Shown here: positions 1-9,800 of the stretch, in pieces
How positions within the stretch are numbered: the stretch's first letter is position 1
Layout: each line of letters opens with the position of its first letter
Assembly (NCBI GenBank): GCA_021810455.1
Contig: JAJZIU010000005.1
Coordinates: 1 to 41,285, forward strand
Length of the DNA: 41,285 nt
Direction of reading: 5' to 3'
Source: Microcaldota archaeon
GTDB lineage: Archaea; Micrarchaeota; Micrarchaeia; Micrarchaeales; CABMGC01
The notes under the pieces: model-generated
What the model saw: only the letters and a program-made list of their open reading frames with translations
Databases searched by the model: none
What the model was told of the DNA's origin: nothing
Position numbers and translations under genes: made by a program

Positions 1-2319
1 CTCTACAACAACATGCTCTTCACAACAAATACAACATCATCTTCTTCGTACCTCACTTCGCTTAATGCTTATAATGGCGAAACCGTGTGGAGTGTTCCTA
101 CAACCAGTTACGGCTCTCCTACAACTCCAGACATAGAATATAACGGCTACATCATCTACGGCACAAACAATGATTATGTAGTTGGATTTTATGCAACAAA
201 TGGCACATTCGCATGGGAAAGTCCTGGATTAGGGGCATCTCCTTCATATGTGTCTGTAGTTAATGGCTCCATAGCGACAGTTGTAAGCGGTACACTTGCT
301 CTAATATCCCTTAATGGAAACAGTGCGTCAGAGCCTTGGCATACTTCATCATCTCCTCCATCTACAAATCCTAGCTCATATTCAAATCTAATATTGTTTG
401 GAAGTAGTACTAGCGCATGCGGATGGAGTATAAATGGGAATCCTGATTTTTGTACAAATCTTGGAGCTACTGTATATGGTGTCGCAAACAACGGACAATT
501 CTCTGTATTCCAAACAAGCAACTCAATATCTGAAGTATCATTCTCAAACACGATTTTATGGTCCAAAACAGTTCCTTACACTGGCGCAATAGCCCAACCT
601 GTCATGTCACGTTCCAACATATACTCTATTTGGGATGGAAATTATTTGATATCACAAAACATAAGCACCGGAGACGTATCCTGGTACACACAAGTGCCTG
701 CAAATTATGGCGGAGTGAGCAGAATAACTCTTGGTTACGGGAGATTATATCTGGTTGCAGGAGGCAATGTGATTTCTTACGGCTCGTGCAGTGTTAATCC
801 AGAATACCCCGTGCTCACAGCCGCTTCGTCACTTTATGTTAACAATTTGGGTGGTTGTGCAACTGCTCTTATCGATTCTATAAAAAGCATGAGAAATTAC
901 AGTGTGTACATAAACAACACATTGGCACCTGCAATGCATGTTGCTACTTTCGATGGTTCCAACAGTTTTCTATCTCAAGGATCGGGATTCAAATGGATGA
1001 ACAGTCAATCCCAGAGTTTTACTATGAATGTTTGGGTTTATCCTACATCGCAAAATGGCGTAATACTCGATGAACTTGGGCAACAAACTCCAAATACAAC
1101 TTGGCACGATAGTTGGATCGATCTTGTAAATGGAAGCGTGAATGTAAGCGTATGGAACCTGAAGTGCGTAAACATCGGTAAGATTCCCCTCAACCAATGG
1201 AGTGATATCGCTTTGGTAGGTAGTTATTCGAACAATGTACTTAATTACAGTGGATACATAAACGGGAATTTTGGCGGAGGCAGTGACGGGGCAAGATCCA
1301 TACCTGGCGGAAACTCCTCAATGTATTACGATCTTGGGGTTGGAGATGTCACAAATTGCGGCTCTGGTTCATATTTCAAAGGACAGATGGCGAATTTCCA
1401 GATTTACAACACTAATCTTTCGCACTATCAGATCACCCAGCTTTACGATGGTGGGATACAAGGTGCGCCATTGCAAAACTCGGGTTCTGTAGCATGGTAT
1501 CCTCTAACTGGCGATTCAAACGATTATGCAGGAAACAGCACATACTATCCTGTCAATGTAAGTTACGCTCCGGCACTGTACTCTCCAACGGGTCTTTCTA
1601 ATTCATATGAAATATCCAAATCAAGTATCGTTCTTCCCTCAACTTCTTATGTGGCTTCTCTCAACAATAGAACTTCTGACAGTTTATTGGCTCAAAATCG
1701 CTACATATCAATACCTGCAAATCCAGTCCTAGAACCTAGCAAGTTCAGCATAGGTCTGTGGTTCTACGAATCTTCTTACTCCATGTGCTACACTGGAATA
1801 GGTGTTAATAACCAAGCATTCACCCAAGGTTACAATTTATTGCTCCCTTGTGTAAATGATCATAGCGGTGGTATAACTGTGGGAAATGGAGTCGAAGTAT
1901 ATGACACATTCTCATCTCCTTCATTAGGCAAATGGCATTATGCAGTTGCAACTTTTGATGGAAGCACCATAACCACATACATAGATGGCGTAAAAGAAAA
2001 CACTGCGTCACAATCTGGTGTAACATACTCTTCAATATCCTGGCTTCTTGTCGCACCTACCGTACCTTCTGGATCTAACGAAAGCATAGCAAATATACAA
2101 ATATACAATGAATCCCTGTCTTATCAGCAAATCAGTTCACTGTACAAGGAAGGCATAGAGGGCAATCCTATTCAAAATGGCCATCTTGTTGGATGGTGGC
2201 CGCTCAATGGCAATGCGAATGACTACTCCGGATACTTGGACAACGGATTCGATTATAGTTCAGTATCATACAAGCCCATCACAAGTCTGTACAACGTAGG
2301 TGTTTATTCATGGAAGTAA
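1..2319 (+). CDS. Secreted/surface protein: PQQ-like beta-propeller repeats followed by two LamG (concanavalin A-like) domains; 5' end outside the window
   Basis: Frame is open back to base 1 (LYNNMLF...). Propeller-type repeats LNAYNGETVWSV, FYATNGTFAWESP, NISTGDVSWYTQV. Two LamG-like segments ending in QIYN.(S/N)LS..QI..LY..GI.G.P....LVGWWPLNGNANDYSG. Many N-x-S/T sequons. Confidence 0.8.
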   Translation, partial: LYNNMLFTTNTTSSSSYLTSLNAYNGETVWSVPTTSYGSPTTPDIEYNGYIIYGTNNDYVVGFYATNGTFAWESPGLGASPSYVSVVNGSIATVVSGTLALISLNGNSASEPWHTSSSPPSTNPSSYSNLILFGSSTSACGWSINGNPDFCTNLGATVYGVANNGQFSVFQTSNSISEVSFSNTILWSKTVPYTGAIAQPVMSRSNIYSIWDGNYLISQNISTGDVSWYTQVPANYGGVSRITLGYGRLYLVAGGNVISYGSCSVNPEYPVLTAASSLYVNNLGGCATALIDSIKSMRNYSVYINNTLAPAMHVATFDGSNSFLSQGSGFKWMNSQSQSFTMNVWVYPTSQNGVILDELGQQTPNTTWHDSWIDLVNGSVNVSVWNLKCVNIGKIPLNQWSDIALVGSYSNNVLNYSGYINGNFGGGSDGARSIPGGNSSMYYDLGVGDVTNCGSGSYFKGQMANFQIYNTNLSHYQITQLYDGGIQGAPLQNSGSVAWYPLTGDSNDYAGNSTYYPVNVSYAPALYSPTGLSNSYEISKSSIVLPSTSYVASLNNRTSDSLLAQNRYISIPANPVLEPSKFSIGLWFYESSYSMCYTGIGVNNQAFTQGYNLLLPCVNDHSGGITVGNGVEVYDTFSSPSLGKWHYAVATFDGSTITTYIDGVKENTASQSGVTYSSISWLLVAPTVPSGSNESIANIQIYNESLSYQQISSLYKEGIEGNPIQNGHLVGWWPLNGNANDYSGYLDNGFDYSSVSYKPITSLYNVGVYSWK

Positions 2320-5300
2320 ATGGAAAAATGAAATTACAGATGATGAGCCTTGCAATGCTTCTGATATTCTCCTTAATGCTTTCCGAACTTTTTTTCTTCG
2401 TGATCCTGAATATAAATTCAAATTCTCTGGCTCAATCACGTGTAACATCAACCAGTTCGAGCGGATTGAAAACTAGTCTCCAATTATCCGCATCAACTTT
2501 TGGAAACCAGAGCGCATCAGCTGCACTTTCCACGCTGACACAATACGAATACACTCCAACATTAAGACATGGAAATTTCATAACCAACCTTAGTGCGTAC
2601 ATGTCAGATCTAATGATTAATGGGACGCTTCCTGATGTTTCTCCAGGATCAAAAGCAGCAAACATGCTATTATACGATATGGGTGCTCTCACTTTCAAAT
2701 CTTACAACGCTTCTATAACAAGCGAATTCAACAACACTATAAGTATCATATCAATAAATGAAACAAAACCCGTGGTTACACAAACAAATCCTTACACGCT
2801 CTCTATAATCTACAGCGAAAATGTCAAAATAAATACCGGAAAGAACATGTACCAATACGGATTTCCTGTAAACGCAACAATAGATCTTAACGGCACTGAA
2901 GATCTGTTATATGCTCAGCAAAGCATACTTCGCAAAATTCAATTCACAAATATAAACAATCTCTCACAGGTGGTTGGCAATGCTTATGCCAACTCTGGAA
3001 GTTTTGGATACTTTGTTTATGGAACAATTTGGAATCTGCCTAACGGATCAACATCCTGTTCCGGAGTTCCAAATACAAATTTCATAATAGCAATTCCTGA
3101 TTCCGCAACTTTGGGAAGTTGTTACAATAATTATGAAGGACTTATCACGTATCAGGTTAGTGGGACTCCAACAGTACCATATCTTGTTTACAATAGCACG
3201 TCTAACATAATTAACGATCTTCCTACTGGGACAAACGTAGCTCTTTACGGCCCTGGTCTTGTAACACTCAACATAGAAAATCTAAGAAAGGCTATAACAA
3301 ACCAATACTTCATTCCATCGCCTCTTGCACCTTCATACACTAACAGAGCAGAAGACAACTTGTTTTCAGGATCTCCTTATGGGTCATTGACTTTTACAGG
3401 TGCAAACAGACAGGTAGCATATTTCAACGGCGCAAGTAGCTATATTAATACAGGAAATTTTCTTCCATTAACAAGCAACAGCTTTTCAGTTAGCTTTTGG
3501 GTCAAAGAACCAACCTCTATATCTTCATGGACTAGCATAGTGGATAAAGGGAGAGCTACTACTGCAATAGATTGGTATTTTCTCACTCCTAATACAAACT
3601 GCGGTAATGGTCAGGGGGTAATATTCAACGCAGGTCCCGGTGAACTTTGTTATAACTGGGGTGATTCATCATGGCATTTTGTTGTCGGCACTTATAACTC
3701 CTCAGGCACTCTTGAATCTCTATATGTAGATGGCGTACTTAAGAAAACCAAATCAGGAGCAAGATTTACGCCTACTAGCGATCCTCTGATTTTTGGTGCA
3801 AGGAGCCCTACTCCTGCAAGCTACTTTTCAGGTTATCTATCAAATATACAAATATACAACACTTCACTGTCAAGACAACAAGTGGACAAAATTTATTCTG
3901 AAGGCATTACTGGTCTACCTACAAGTAATTCTGGTTTGGTTGGCTGGTGGCCGCTTGATGGAAATGCAAATGATTATTCGGGTTACAACAATAATGGCAC
4001 GGTTTCAAACATAGCATATACTGGCGTGCCGCAAGGCTCTTCATCTACTAGTGTTGGGAGTTTCAATGGTGGATATTCTTACATTTCCGGAACTGCTCCT
4101 TCATTCTCAGGAGATCCCATCACCGTTTCAGCATGGATAAATCCACAAGCCGAAGGAAGTACGCGTGGAATATTTTTCTTCGGAAATGGATGTTCAAATG
4201 GTGAAACATTGGCATTGTCCGGAAATCAACTACTGTATGATCAATGCGGAAATAACAAGGCTTCAGGTATGTACATACCTACCAACTCTTGGAGTTTTGT
4301 TGGCTATACGCTCAGTGGAAATACCATAACTTTCTATTACAACAATACCAATACCCAATTGACCCTCACATCAACTCCCACAATAACCTCTACTACGTAC
4401 GCGATAGGTAACGATCTCGAATCTGTTTACCCGTCTTTCAATGGATCTATTGCAAATGTCCAAGTTTATGACTCAGTACTCTCAACATCTCAGATGTCCA
4501 CTCTCTATCAGGCAGGCGTGTCTGGCGGCCCTATCAATACTCAAAACCTAGAAGGCTGGTGGCCGCTATCCGGTACCACTAATGATAACAGCAATAACGT
4601 AAATCCCGGAGTATCTCACAACGCTTCATTCTCCTATTATAACGGTTCTGCTGAAGATAGTTTATATCCTTCAGGCATAGCAAACAATGTGTATCCTATA
4701 CCTGGGATTTTATCATGTACTGGGGTCACAAACTGTTTCAATGGCGCATCGCCAAACCTATACATGGGTACCTATCCAATCACCATAAGCAACCAATTCC
4801 TACAAGCTGCAAAGTTTAACGGAGTGAATAGTAAAATTATGATATCAGAGATACCTCAATATGATATATCTGGTTCTCTAACCGAAACTGCTTGGATTTA
4901 CCTTCCATATGTGCCTAGCAGTAAGAATTATGCCATTGTTGCTCCCGGCAGCACAACCGATACGTTCCCTCTATTATTCTTACAGGGATCTACATCCGAT
5001 TTCTTTTCTTTTGCTATCGACAGTGGGGGTACGGAGTACTCAGCTGCTAGCCCTGTTCCAAAACCAGGCAGATGGTACTTCGTAGCAGGCACATACAATC
5101 AAGGAACAGGAACAGTTTCCGTTTATGTTAATGGAGTTCAGTACAATTGTGGAACGTGCCCAGCTTCTAGTAGTACACAATCACAATATGGAAATGGCTT
5201 TGCTTTAGGTGCATTTCCTTCTCAGGGCACCTATACAAACGCTTCAATTGCTGATGTTCAAATCTACAACGCCTCTCTTGATTACAACTCGATAAATGAA

Positions 5301-5525
5301 CTCTATTCCAAAGGCGTTGGAGGCATGCCTGTAAATCTCCAAAATCTTGTTGCGTGGTGGCCTCTTAACGGAAACTGTCATGATAACGCGTATTCAAATT
5401 CCTGCATCTACTCTCAAAACGTGGGCTATACTCCTATCTACGGCATGGGTTCCTCTACTACCGGATCCCTATTATCAGGTATAGAAAACGGATGGCAAGC
5501 ATTGGGCTTTGGAACTTATCCTTGA
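2310..5525 (+). CDS. Membrane-anchored/secreted multi-LamG surface protein (three LamG domains)
   Basis: 1071-aa ORF with N-terminal hydrophobic segment (MMSLAMLLIFSLMLSELFFFVILNI), a Ser/Thr/Asn-rich unknown N-terminal region, then three LamG units each ending in a W(W)PL.G..ND motif. Overlaps the preceding CDS by about 10 bp (translational coupling). Confidence 0.8.
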   Translation: MEVNGKMKLQMMSLAMLLIFSLMLSELFFFVILNINSNSLAQSRVTSTSSSGLKTSLQLSASTFGNQSASAALSTLTQYEYTPTLRHGNFITNLSAYMSDLMINGTLPDVSPGSKAANMLLYDMGALTFKSYNASITSEFNNTISIISINETKPVVTQTNPYTLSIIYSENVKINTGKNMYQYGFPVNATIDLNGTEDLLYAQQSILRKIQFTNINNLSQVVGNAYANSGSFGYFVYGTIWNLPNGSTSCSGVPNTNFIIAIPDSATLGSCYNNYEGLITYQVSGTPTVPYLVYNSTSNIINDLPTGTNVALYGPGLVTLNIENLRKAITNQYFIPSPLAPSYTNRAEDNLFSGSPYGSLTFTGANRQVAYFNGASSYINTGNFLPLTSNSFSVSFWVKEPTSISSWTSIVDKGRATTAIDWYFLTPNTNCGNGQGVIFNAGPGELCYNWGDSSWHFVVGTYNSSGTLESLYVDGVLKKTKSGARFTPTSDPLIFGARSPTPASYFSGYLSNIQIYNTSLSRQQVDKIYSEGITGLPTSNSGLVGWWPLDGNANDYSGYNNNGTVSNIAYTGVPQGSSSTSVGSFNGGYSYISGTAPSFSGDPITVSAWINPQAEGSTRGIFFFGNGCSNGETLALSGNQLLYDQCGNNKASGMYIPTNSWSFVGYTLSGNTITFYYNNTNTQLTLTSTPTITSTTYAIGNDLESVYPSFNGSIANVQVYDSVLSTSQMSTLYQAGVSGGPINTQNLEGWWPLSGTTNDNSNNVNPGVSHNASFSYYNGSAEDSLYPSGIANNVYPIPGILSCTGVTNCFNGASPNLYMGTYPITISNQFLQAAKFNGVNSKIMISEIPQYDISGSLTETAWIYLPYVPSSKNYAIVAPGSTTDTFPLLFLQGSTSDFFSFAIDSGGTEYSAASPVPKPGRWYFVAGTYNQGTGTVSVYVNGVQYNCGTCPASSSTQSQYGNGFALGAFPSQGTYTNASIADVQIYNASLDYNSINELYSKGVGGMPVNLQNLVAWWPLNGNCHDNAYSNSCIYSQNVGYTPIYGMGSSTTGSLLSGIENGWQALGFGTYP

Positions 5526-5582
5526 ATTCCGATTAAAAGAATGTTTCCAAAGTGATAAAAAACAATAGTCCAAAATTAAATC

Positions 5583-6461
5583 ATGGGACTTCCAGACTGG
5601 CTATCAATAAAACCGGCTTCTACCGCTAAATACAACTCAATAAAAGAACAGATAAATTCATCAGGCCTTCACACTGTTTGTTCAGAAGCCCACTGTCCTA
5701 ATGCGTCTGAGTGCTGGAGTGGAGGTACTGCAACATTTATGATACTTGGAGATCTATGCACCAGGGGCTGTAGGTTCTGTGCTGTTCACAAAAATGCCAG
5801 AGGTTCAATTGTGGATAAAGATGAACCTGAGAAACTTGCAAAAATAGTTAAAGAATGGGGACTCAGTTACGTAGTTATAACTTCTGTGTGCAGGGATGAT
5901 CTCGATGATGAAGGATCAAGCCACTTTGCCGAATGTGTAAAGGCAATAAAATCAATCAATAAGAACACCTTGGTTGAGGTATTGATACCTGATTTTAGTG
6001 GAAAATCAGAATATCTGCAAAAGATCCTAGACTCCAAACCTGACGTACTGGGACACAACGTTGAAACTGTTAAAAGACTATCTGCAATAATACGTGATAA
6101 ACGTGCGTCTTATTCTAAATCTCTCGAGGTACTGTCAAAATCCAAGATTCTTGATAAAAATATACGCACAAAATCTGCGATGATGCTCGGAATAGGCGAA
6201 ACAGAAGAAGAAGTTATGGAATCGATGAGAGATCTAAGAAATGCAAATGTGGATTTTCTTGCAATTGGGCAGTACCTACGCCCCAGCAAAAGCCACATAG
6301 AAGTACTCGAGTATGTAACCCCTGAAAAATTTTCAAGATTGCAAAAATATGGGCAAAGCATAGAATTTAAGTATGTGGCAGCCGGACCATTAGTAAGGAG
6401 TTCTTACAGGGCTGGAGAATTCTTTATAGGATCCATAATCAAAAACAAGGCTACCTTCTAA
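5583..6461 (+). CDS. lipA: Lipoyl synthase (radical SAM)
   Basis: CSEAHCPNASECW (auxiliary cluster cysteines) and CTRGCRFCAV (radical SAM CxxxCxxC); full-length lipoyl synthase pattern. Confidence 0.95.
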   Translation: MGLPDWLSIKPASTAKYNSIKEQINSSGLHTVCSEAHCPNASECWSGGTATFMILGDLCTRGCRFCAVHKNARGSIVDKDEPEKLAKIVKEWGLSYVVITSVCRDDLDDEGSSHFAECVKAIKSINKNTLVEVLIPDFSGKSEYLQKILDSKPDVLGHNVETVKRLSAIIRDKRASYSKSLEVLSKSKILDKNIRTKSAMMLGIGETEEEVMESMRDLRNANVDFLAIGQYLRPSKSHIEVLEYVTPEKFSRLQKYGQSIEFKYVAAGPLVRSSYRAGEFFIGSIIKNKATF

Positions 6462-7194
6462 AGTTCCACTCGGTTGATTTATATGTGTCACCGAGTTCAT
6501 TCACTTTATTCAATTCCTCTGCGTTAAGGTTCTCAAATTCATAATCTTTCCCATCTACGAATCCTCTCAGCATAGATTCGCACAAATCATTCATACTCAC
6601 ATCTGAAAAATTCGATACACAAGTTACCCTGTCTTCAACGTTTTTTATCACCTTATCTGATATCTTCTCCTTGCTTACCTTCAACACTTCGAACATCTTT
6701 TTTACATCTAATTTGTAAAGTATTGTTCCGTGTTGTAGTAGTACTCCTCCTCTCCTGGTTTGCGCATTGCCGGATATTTTTTTGCCATCAACAACTATGT
6801 CATTTATCGGTGCAAAAGACGCGTTTATTCCCACACCACTCAAACCTTTTATTACGTATCCACAAATTTCTCTATAGCTTTCATGAATACCCTTGGGAAA
6901 TAGCGACTCTGGAGCTATAATGCTGTATGTAAGTTCACCTTCGGTATCATGATACACGGCTCCTCCTCCAGTAAGTCTTCTCACATAATCAATTCCCAAT
7001 TCTTTACAGCGTTCAATGTTTACTTCCTCATCCATACTCTGAAAACAACCTATAGAAACAGCACTAGGACTCCATCCGTAGAATCTTATGGTGGGTTTTG
7101 AAGTGCCTTCCGCTACTCTATTGCTTATCGCTTCATCTATGCTCATGTTTTCATATGCGCTGTGTTTCTCTAACATTATCACACGCCATTTCAT
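6451..7194 (-). CDS. lplA: Lipoate-protein ligase A, catalytic (N-terminal) subunit
   Basis: RRLTGGGAVYHDTEGELTYSII and INDIVVDGKKISGNAQTRRGGVLLQHGTIL motifs; 247 aa without the C-terminal domain. Confidence 0.93.
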   Translation of the reverse strand: MKWRVIMLEKHSAYENMSIDEAISNRVAEGTSKPTIRFYGWSPSAVSIGCFQSMDEEVNIERCKELGIDYVRRLTGGGAVYHDTEGELTYSIIAPESLFPKGIHESYREICGYVIKGLSGVGINASFAPINDIVVDGKKISGNAQTRRGGVLLQHGTILYKLDVKKMFEVLKVSKEKISDKVIKNVEDRVTCVSNFSDVSMNDLCESMLRGFVDGKDYEFENLNAEELNKVNELGDTYKSTEWNFRR

Positions 7195-7550
7195 TGTGCC
7201 ACCGCAATCATTATTGTATCTACTATAGCTGAAGGCGAGATGCCTATCATTTCTATCTTTTCGGATAATACAACTTTTTCTACTCGTTCAAGCATATCTC
7301 CTCTGTTTTTTACCTCTGCTCCAACCAATGCGTTTTCTATTCTAAGCAATGCTTCCTCTGGATGCATGAAAAAATCTCCCAGTATCTCAACTGATTCTAT
7401 TGTGCTATCATATCTAATCCTTACATATACCAATTTACCTCCTTGTATCTTCTGCTTTGCAAAACCGTTCACACCTTTCCCAAACAGAACTGCGCATTTA
7501 GTAATAAATATGTTTAGATTCACTGTATACAATCGATTACATGATGCCAA
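7191..7550 (-). CDS. lplB: Lipoate-protein ligase accessory (C-terminal-domain) subunit
   Basis: KQKIQGGKLVYVRIRYDSTIESVEILGDFFMHPEEALLRIENALVG matches the lipoate-ligase C-terminal domain; overlaps the lplA start by 4 nt. Exact start uncertain. Confidence 0.85.
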   Translation of the reverse strand: MASCNRLYTVNLNIFITKCAVLFGKGVNGFAKQKIQGGKLVYVRIRYDSTIESVEILGDFFMHPEEALLRIENALVGAEVKNRGDMLERVEKVVLSEKIEMIGISPSAIVDTIMIAVAQ

Positions 7551-7888
7551 ATTTAGATCCGAGAGCGTTAAAGAGAATGATGGACAGCATGGGCATGAAA
7601 AGCACCGAGATAGATGCTGAAAGAGTGATTATAGAAGGAAAGGAAAGGAATCTCGTCATAGAAAATCCTAATGTAACCCTTGTCGAAGTTCAGGGAACAA
7701 AAACATTCCAGATATCCGGTAGTGTCACTGAGGTTGAAAAATCAAAAGTAGAGATAAGTGAAGATGATGTAGAAATGGTCAGATCCCAAACCGGCATAGC
7801 TGACGACGCAAAAATAAGAAGTGCCCTAGAAGAGTCTAATGGCGACATAGCAGAAGCAATAATAAAACTGAAGAAACAGAATGGCTAG
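7541..7888 (+). CDS. nac: Nascent polypeptide-associated complex protein (archaeal NAC-alpha)
   Basis: MMPNLDPRALKRMMDSMGM..., NAC core, and C-terminal UBA domain (VRSQTGIADDAKIRSALEESNGDIAEAIIKL). Confidence 0.93.
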   Translation: MMPNLDPRALKRMMDSMGMKSTEIDAERVIIEGKERNLVIENPNVTLVEVQGTKTFQISGSVTEVEKSKVEISEDDVEMVRSQTGIADDAKIRSALEESNGDIAEAIIKLKKQNG

Positions 7889-8199
7889 ACCATAGTATAG
7901 ATGTGTACGAAAGGAACCCCTCCAACTTCCTTGACATCATCTCTCGAAACTATACCTTTGCTTACCACAATACCTACAGACCTCTTACCCACTATATTGG
8001 CGGAGTACAATTCTCCTTCTATATACGTCTCTACTTCTTCCTCATTGATAAGTTCTCCAACATAAAATTCAGAATAGCTTTTCAAATCCAATTCGAGTTT
8101 TCCTTCACTGTAAACATTGCCTATTAATTCCTGATCACACATAGCGAGTACAGTGCCTGATTCCGTGTTATAATTTTTGATATATATCATTTCATTCAT
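7885..8199 (-). CDS. DUF424 family protein
   Basis: 104 aa; AMCDQELIGNVYSEGKLELDLK...FYVGELINEEEV resembles archaeal DUF424 proteins. Confidence 0.7.
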   Translation of the reverse strand: MNEMIYIKNYNTESGTVLAMCDQELIGNVYSEGKLELDLKSYSEFYVGELINEEEVETYIEGELYSANIVGKRSVGIVVSKGIVSRDDVKEVGGVPFVHIYTMV

Positions 8200-9749
8200 C
8201 CGTACTTATAGAAAAGGAAGAACGTTGATATGTAGAGTATCCCATACCACAGGAGCCACATCGCACCATACATATTGTCTATTCCCATTGCAATTGCACT
8301 GAATGCAAATAACACTATGGAAAAACTCACTTCCATCATCGAATTCTTTAACGAGTATGTGAACTGTCTGTCATTAATGTTCATCTTTCTACCACTCCAC
8401 ATAGTTTTTCCCTTCATGTTAAGCACAGCTGCAACAGCGGCTTTTGTCCTTATGAATGCTAATGAAAAATTCAGTAGGAATATCATCAATCCCTTTCTAA
8501 GAGATTTAAAGTACATCTTTGTCAATATTGCTGGCGCAACTATTGACAATGCAAATGCAGAGATACCTAATATCTCGAGATCAAATCCTATGTTGCTGCT
8601 GTTCAAAATGTTCTTTACGGAGAATACCTGGCCACTGAGTTGTCCAAACACTATCAAAATCGACAGCATAGTGAACAGTAGAAGAACGATCGAGATGTAA
8701 TTGAGTCCAAATCCGTGAGTCATATAATCTATTCTGGATAATGGGGAAAGATTCTTTCTGTTGTTTTTCGATCTTTTGAAGAAATATCCTACGAACTGTG
8801 TATCTCCATAGTTGTATCTCCACTGTTGTTTGACAAGTTCTGTAAATCTGTTTATTGGTTTACCGTGAGCATAAACTTTTGGGATGAACAAACTTTTGTA
8901 TCCATGTATATCCGATTCGAAACTGAAAAACGTATCTTCTATTATGTACTCTGGAAAACCCCCTATCTTTTGCAAATACGATTTCCTAAGTATGCCGCAT
9001 GATCCTGCAAATATCGCCGTATTGTTAAGTGCCCTTGCTGGTTGTATAAATTTGAAGAAGAACGCATCGAAAAGATCTATTGTATCTGAGAAGAAACTGT
9101 TCTTGAAATATCTTTTTTCCGTTTGTAGATATGATAGTTTTTTATCCCGGAAGTATGGGAGGAGATCCATAAGGAATTTCGTGTTTGTTATATACTCGTC
9201 ATAATCAAATATCGCAATGAACTCTTCTTTTGAATTTTTCAGCATGTTGTTGAGTGCTCCAGCCTTGAATCCTTTCCTGTTGTTCCTATGTATGTATCTT
9301 ATCCCGTTCAATGCACTGAATTTTTCCAACTCGCTTCTTATTGACTTGTCTGTAGAATCATCAAGAAGGTAATACACTATTTTGTCCTTAGGATACTCTA
9401 GATCCTTTAGCCTTAACATGTTTTTCTTTACAAACTTTGGATCTTCGTTGTACACAGGCACTGCGATCGCTACTGTTGGAAATTTCAAAAGAGGTTTTAA
9501 TCTTGAACTTATTTTGTTTATGTAATCCGTGTAAAAATAAGATCTGTAGTATGAGTAAGAAGTGAATATGTTGAAGAATCCTGAAACCAGCGTAAGCGCC
9601 ATAAAACACAAAGCAAGAAGGAACATGTACGTGCTACCTGCTGAGTATATGAACCACGATGAAAACACCAGCCCAATCGAGGTAAGCACTATGAAAATCG
9701 CTACTGAAAGTAGTCTTACACCTATCTCTTTGTTTATAAAAAACACCAT
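8196..9749 (-). CDS. Membrane glycosyltransferase family 2 (cellulose-synthase-like)
   Basis: VAIAVPVYNED, LLDDSTD, FDYDEY, IEDTFFSF and QQWRYN motifs, with flanking transmembrane segments. Confidence 0.9.
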   Translation of the reverse strand: MVFFINKEIGVRLLSVAIFIVLTSIGLVFSSWFIYSAGSTYMFLLALCFMALTLVSGFFNIFTSYSYYRSYFYTDYINKISSRLKPLLKFPTVAIAVPVYNEDPKFVKKNMLRLKDLEYPKDKIVYYLLDDSTDKSIRSELEKFSALNGIRYIHRNNRKGFKAGALNNMLKNSKEEFIAIFDYDEYITNTKFLMDLLPYFRDKKLSYLQTEKRYFKNSFFSDTIDLFDAFFFKFIQPARALNNTAIFAGSCGILRKSYLQKIGGFPEYIIEDTFFSFESDIHGYKSLFIPKVYAHGKPINRFTELVKQQWRYNYGDTQFVGYFFKRSKNNRKNLSPLSRIDYMTHGFGLNYISIVLLLFTMLSILIVFGQLSGQVFSVKNILNSSNIGFDLEILGISAFALSIVAPAILTKMYFKSLRKGLMIFLLNFSLAFIRTKAAVAAVLNMKGKTMWSGRKMNINDRQFTYSLKNSMMEVSFSIVLFAFSAIAMGIDNMYGAMWLLWYGILYISTFFLFYKYG

Positions 9750-9773
9750 TTAAAGACAATCAAAAAGGATTAT

Positions 9774-9790
9774 ATCTTTATATTTAATAA
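9774..9790 (+). promoter_or_regulatory. Putative archaeal TATA element upstream of tRNA-Ser(CGA)
   Basis: ATCTTTATATTTAATAA just upstream of the tRNA 5' end at 9801. Confidence 0.45.
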
Positions 9791-9800
9791 GTTTATGCAA

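Noticed and set aside
189-566. Minus-strand 125-aa ORF inside the propeller-LamG gene
   Set aside because: Antisense to a clearly coding frame; no recognisable domain, composition typical of shadow ORFs.
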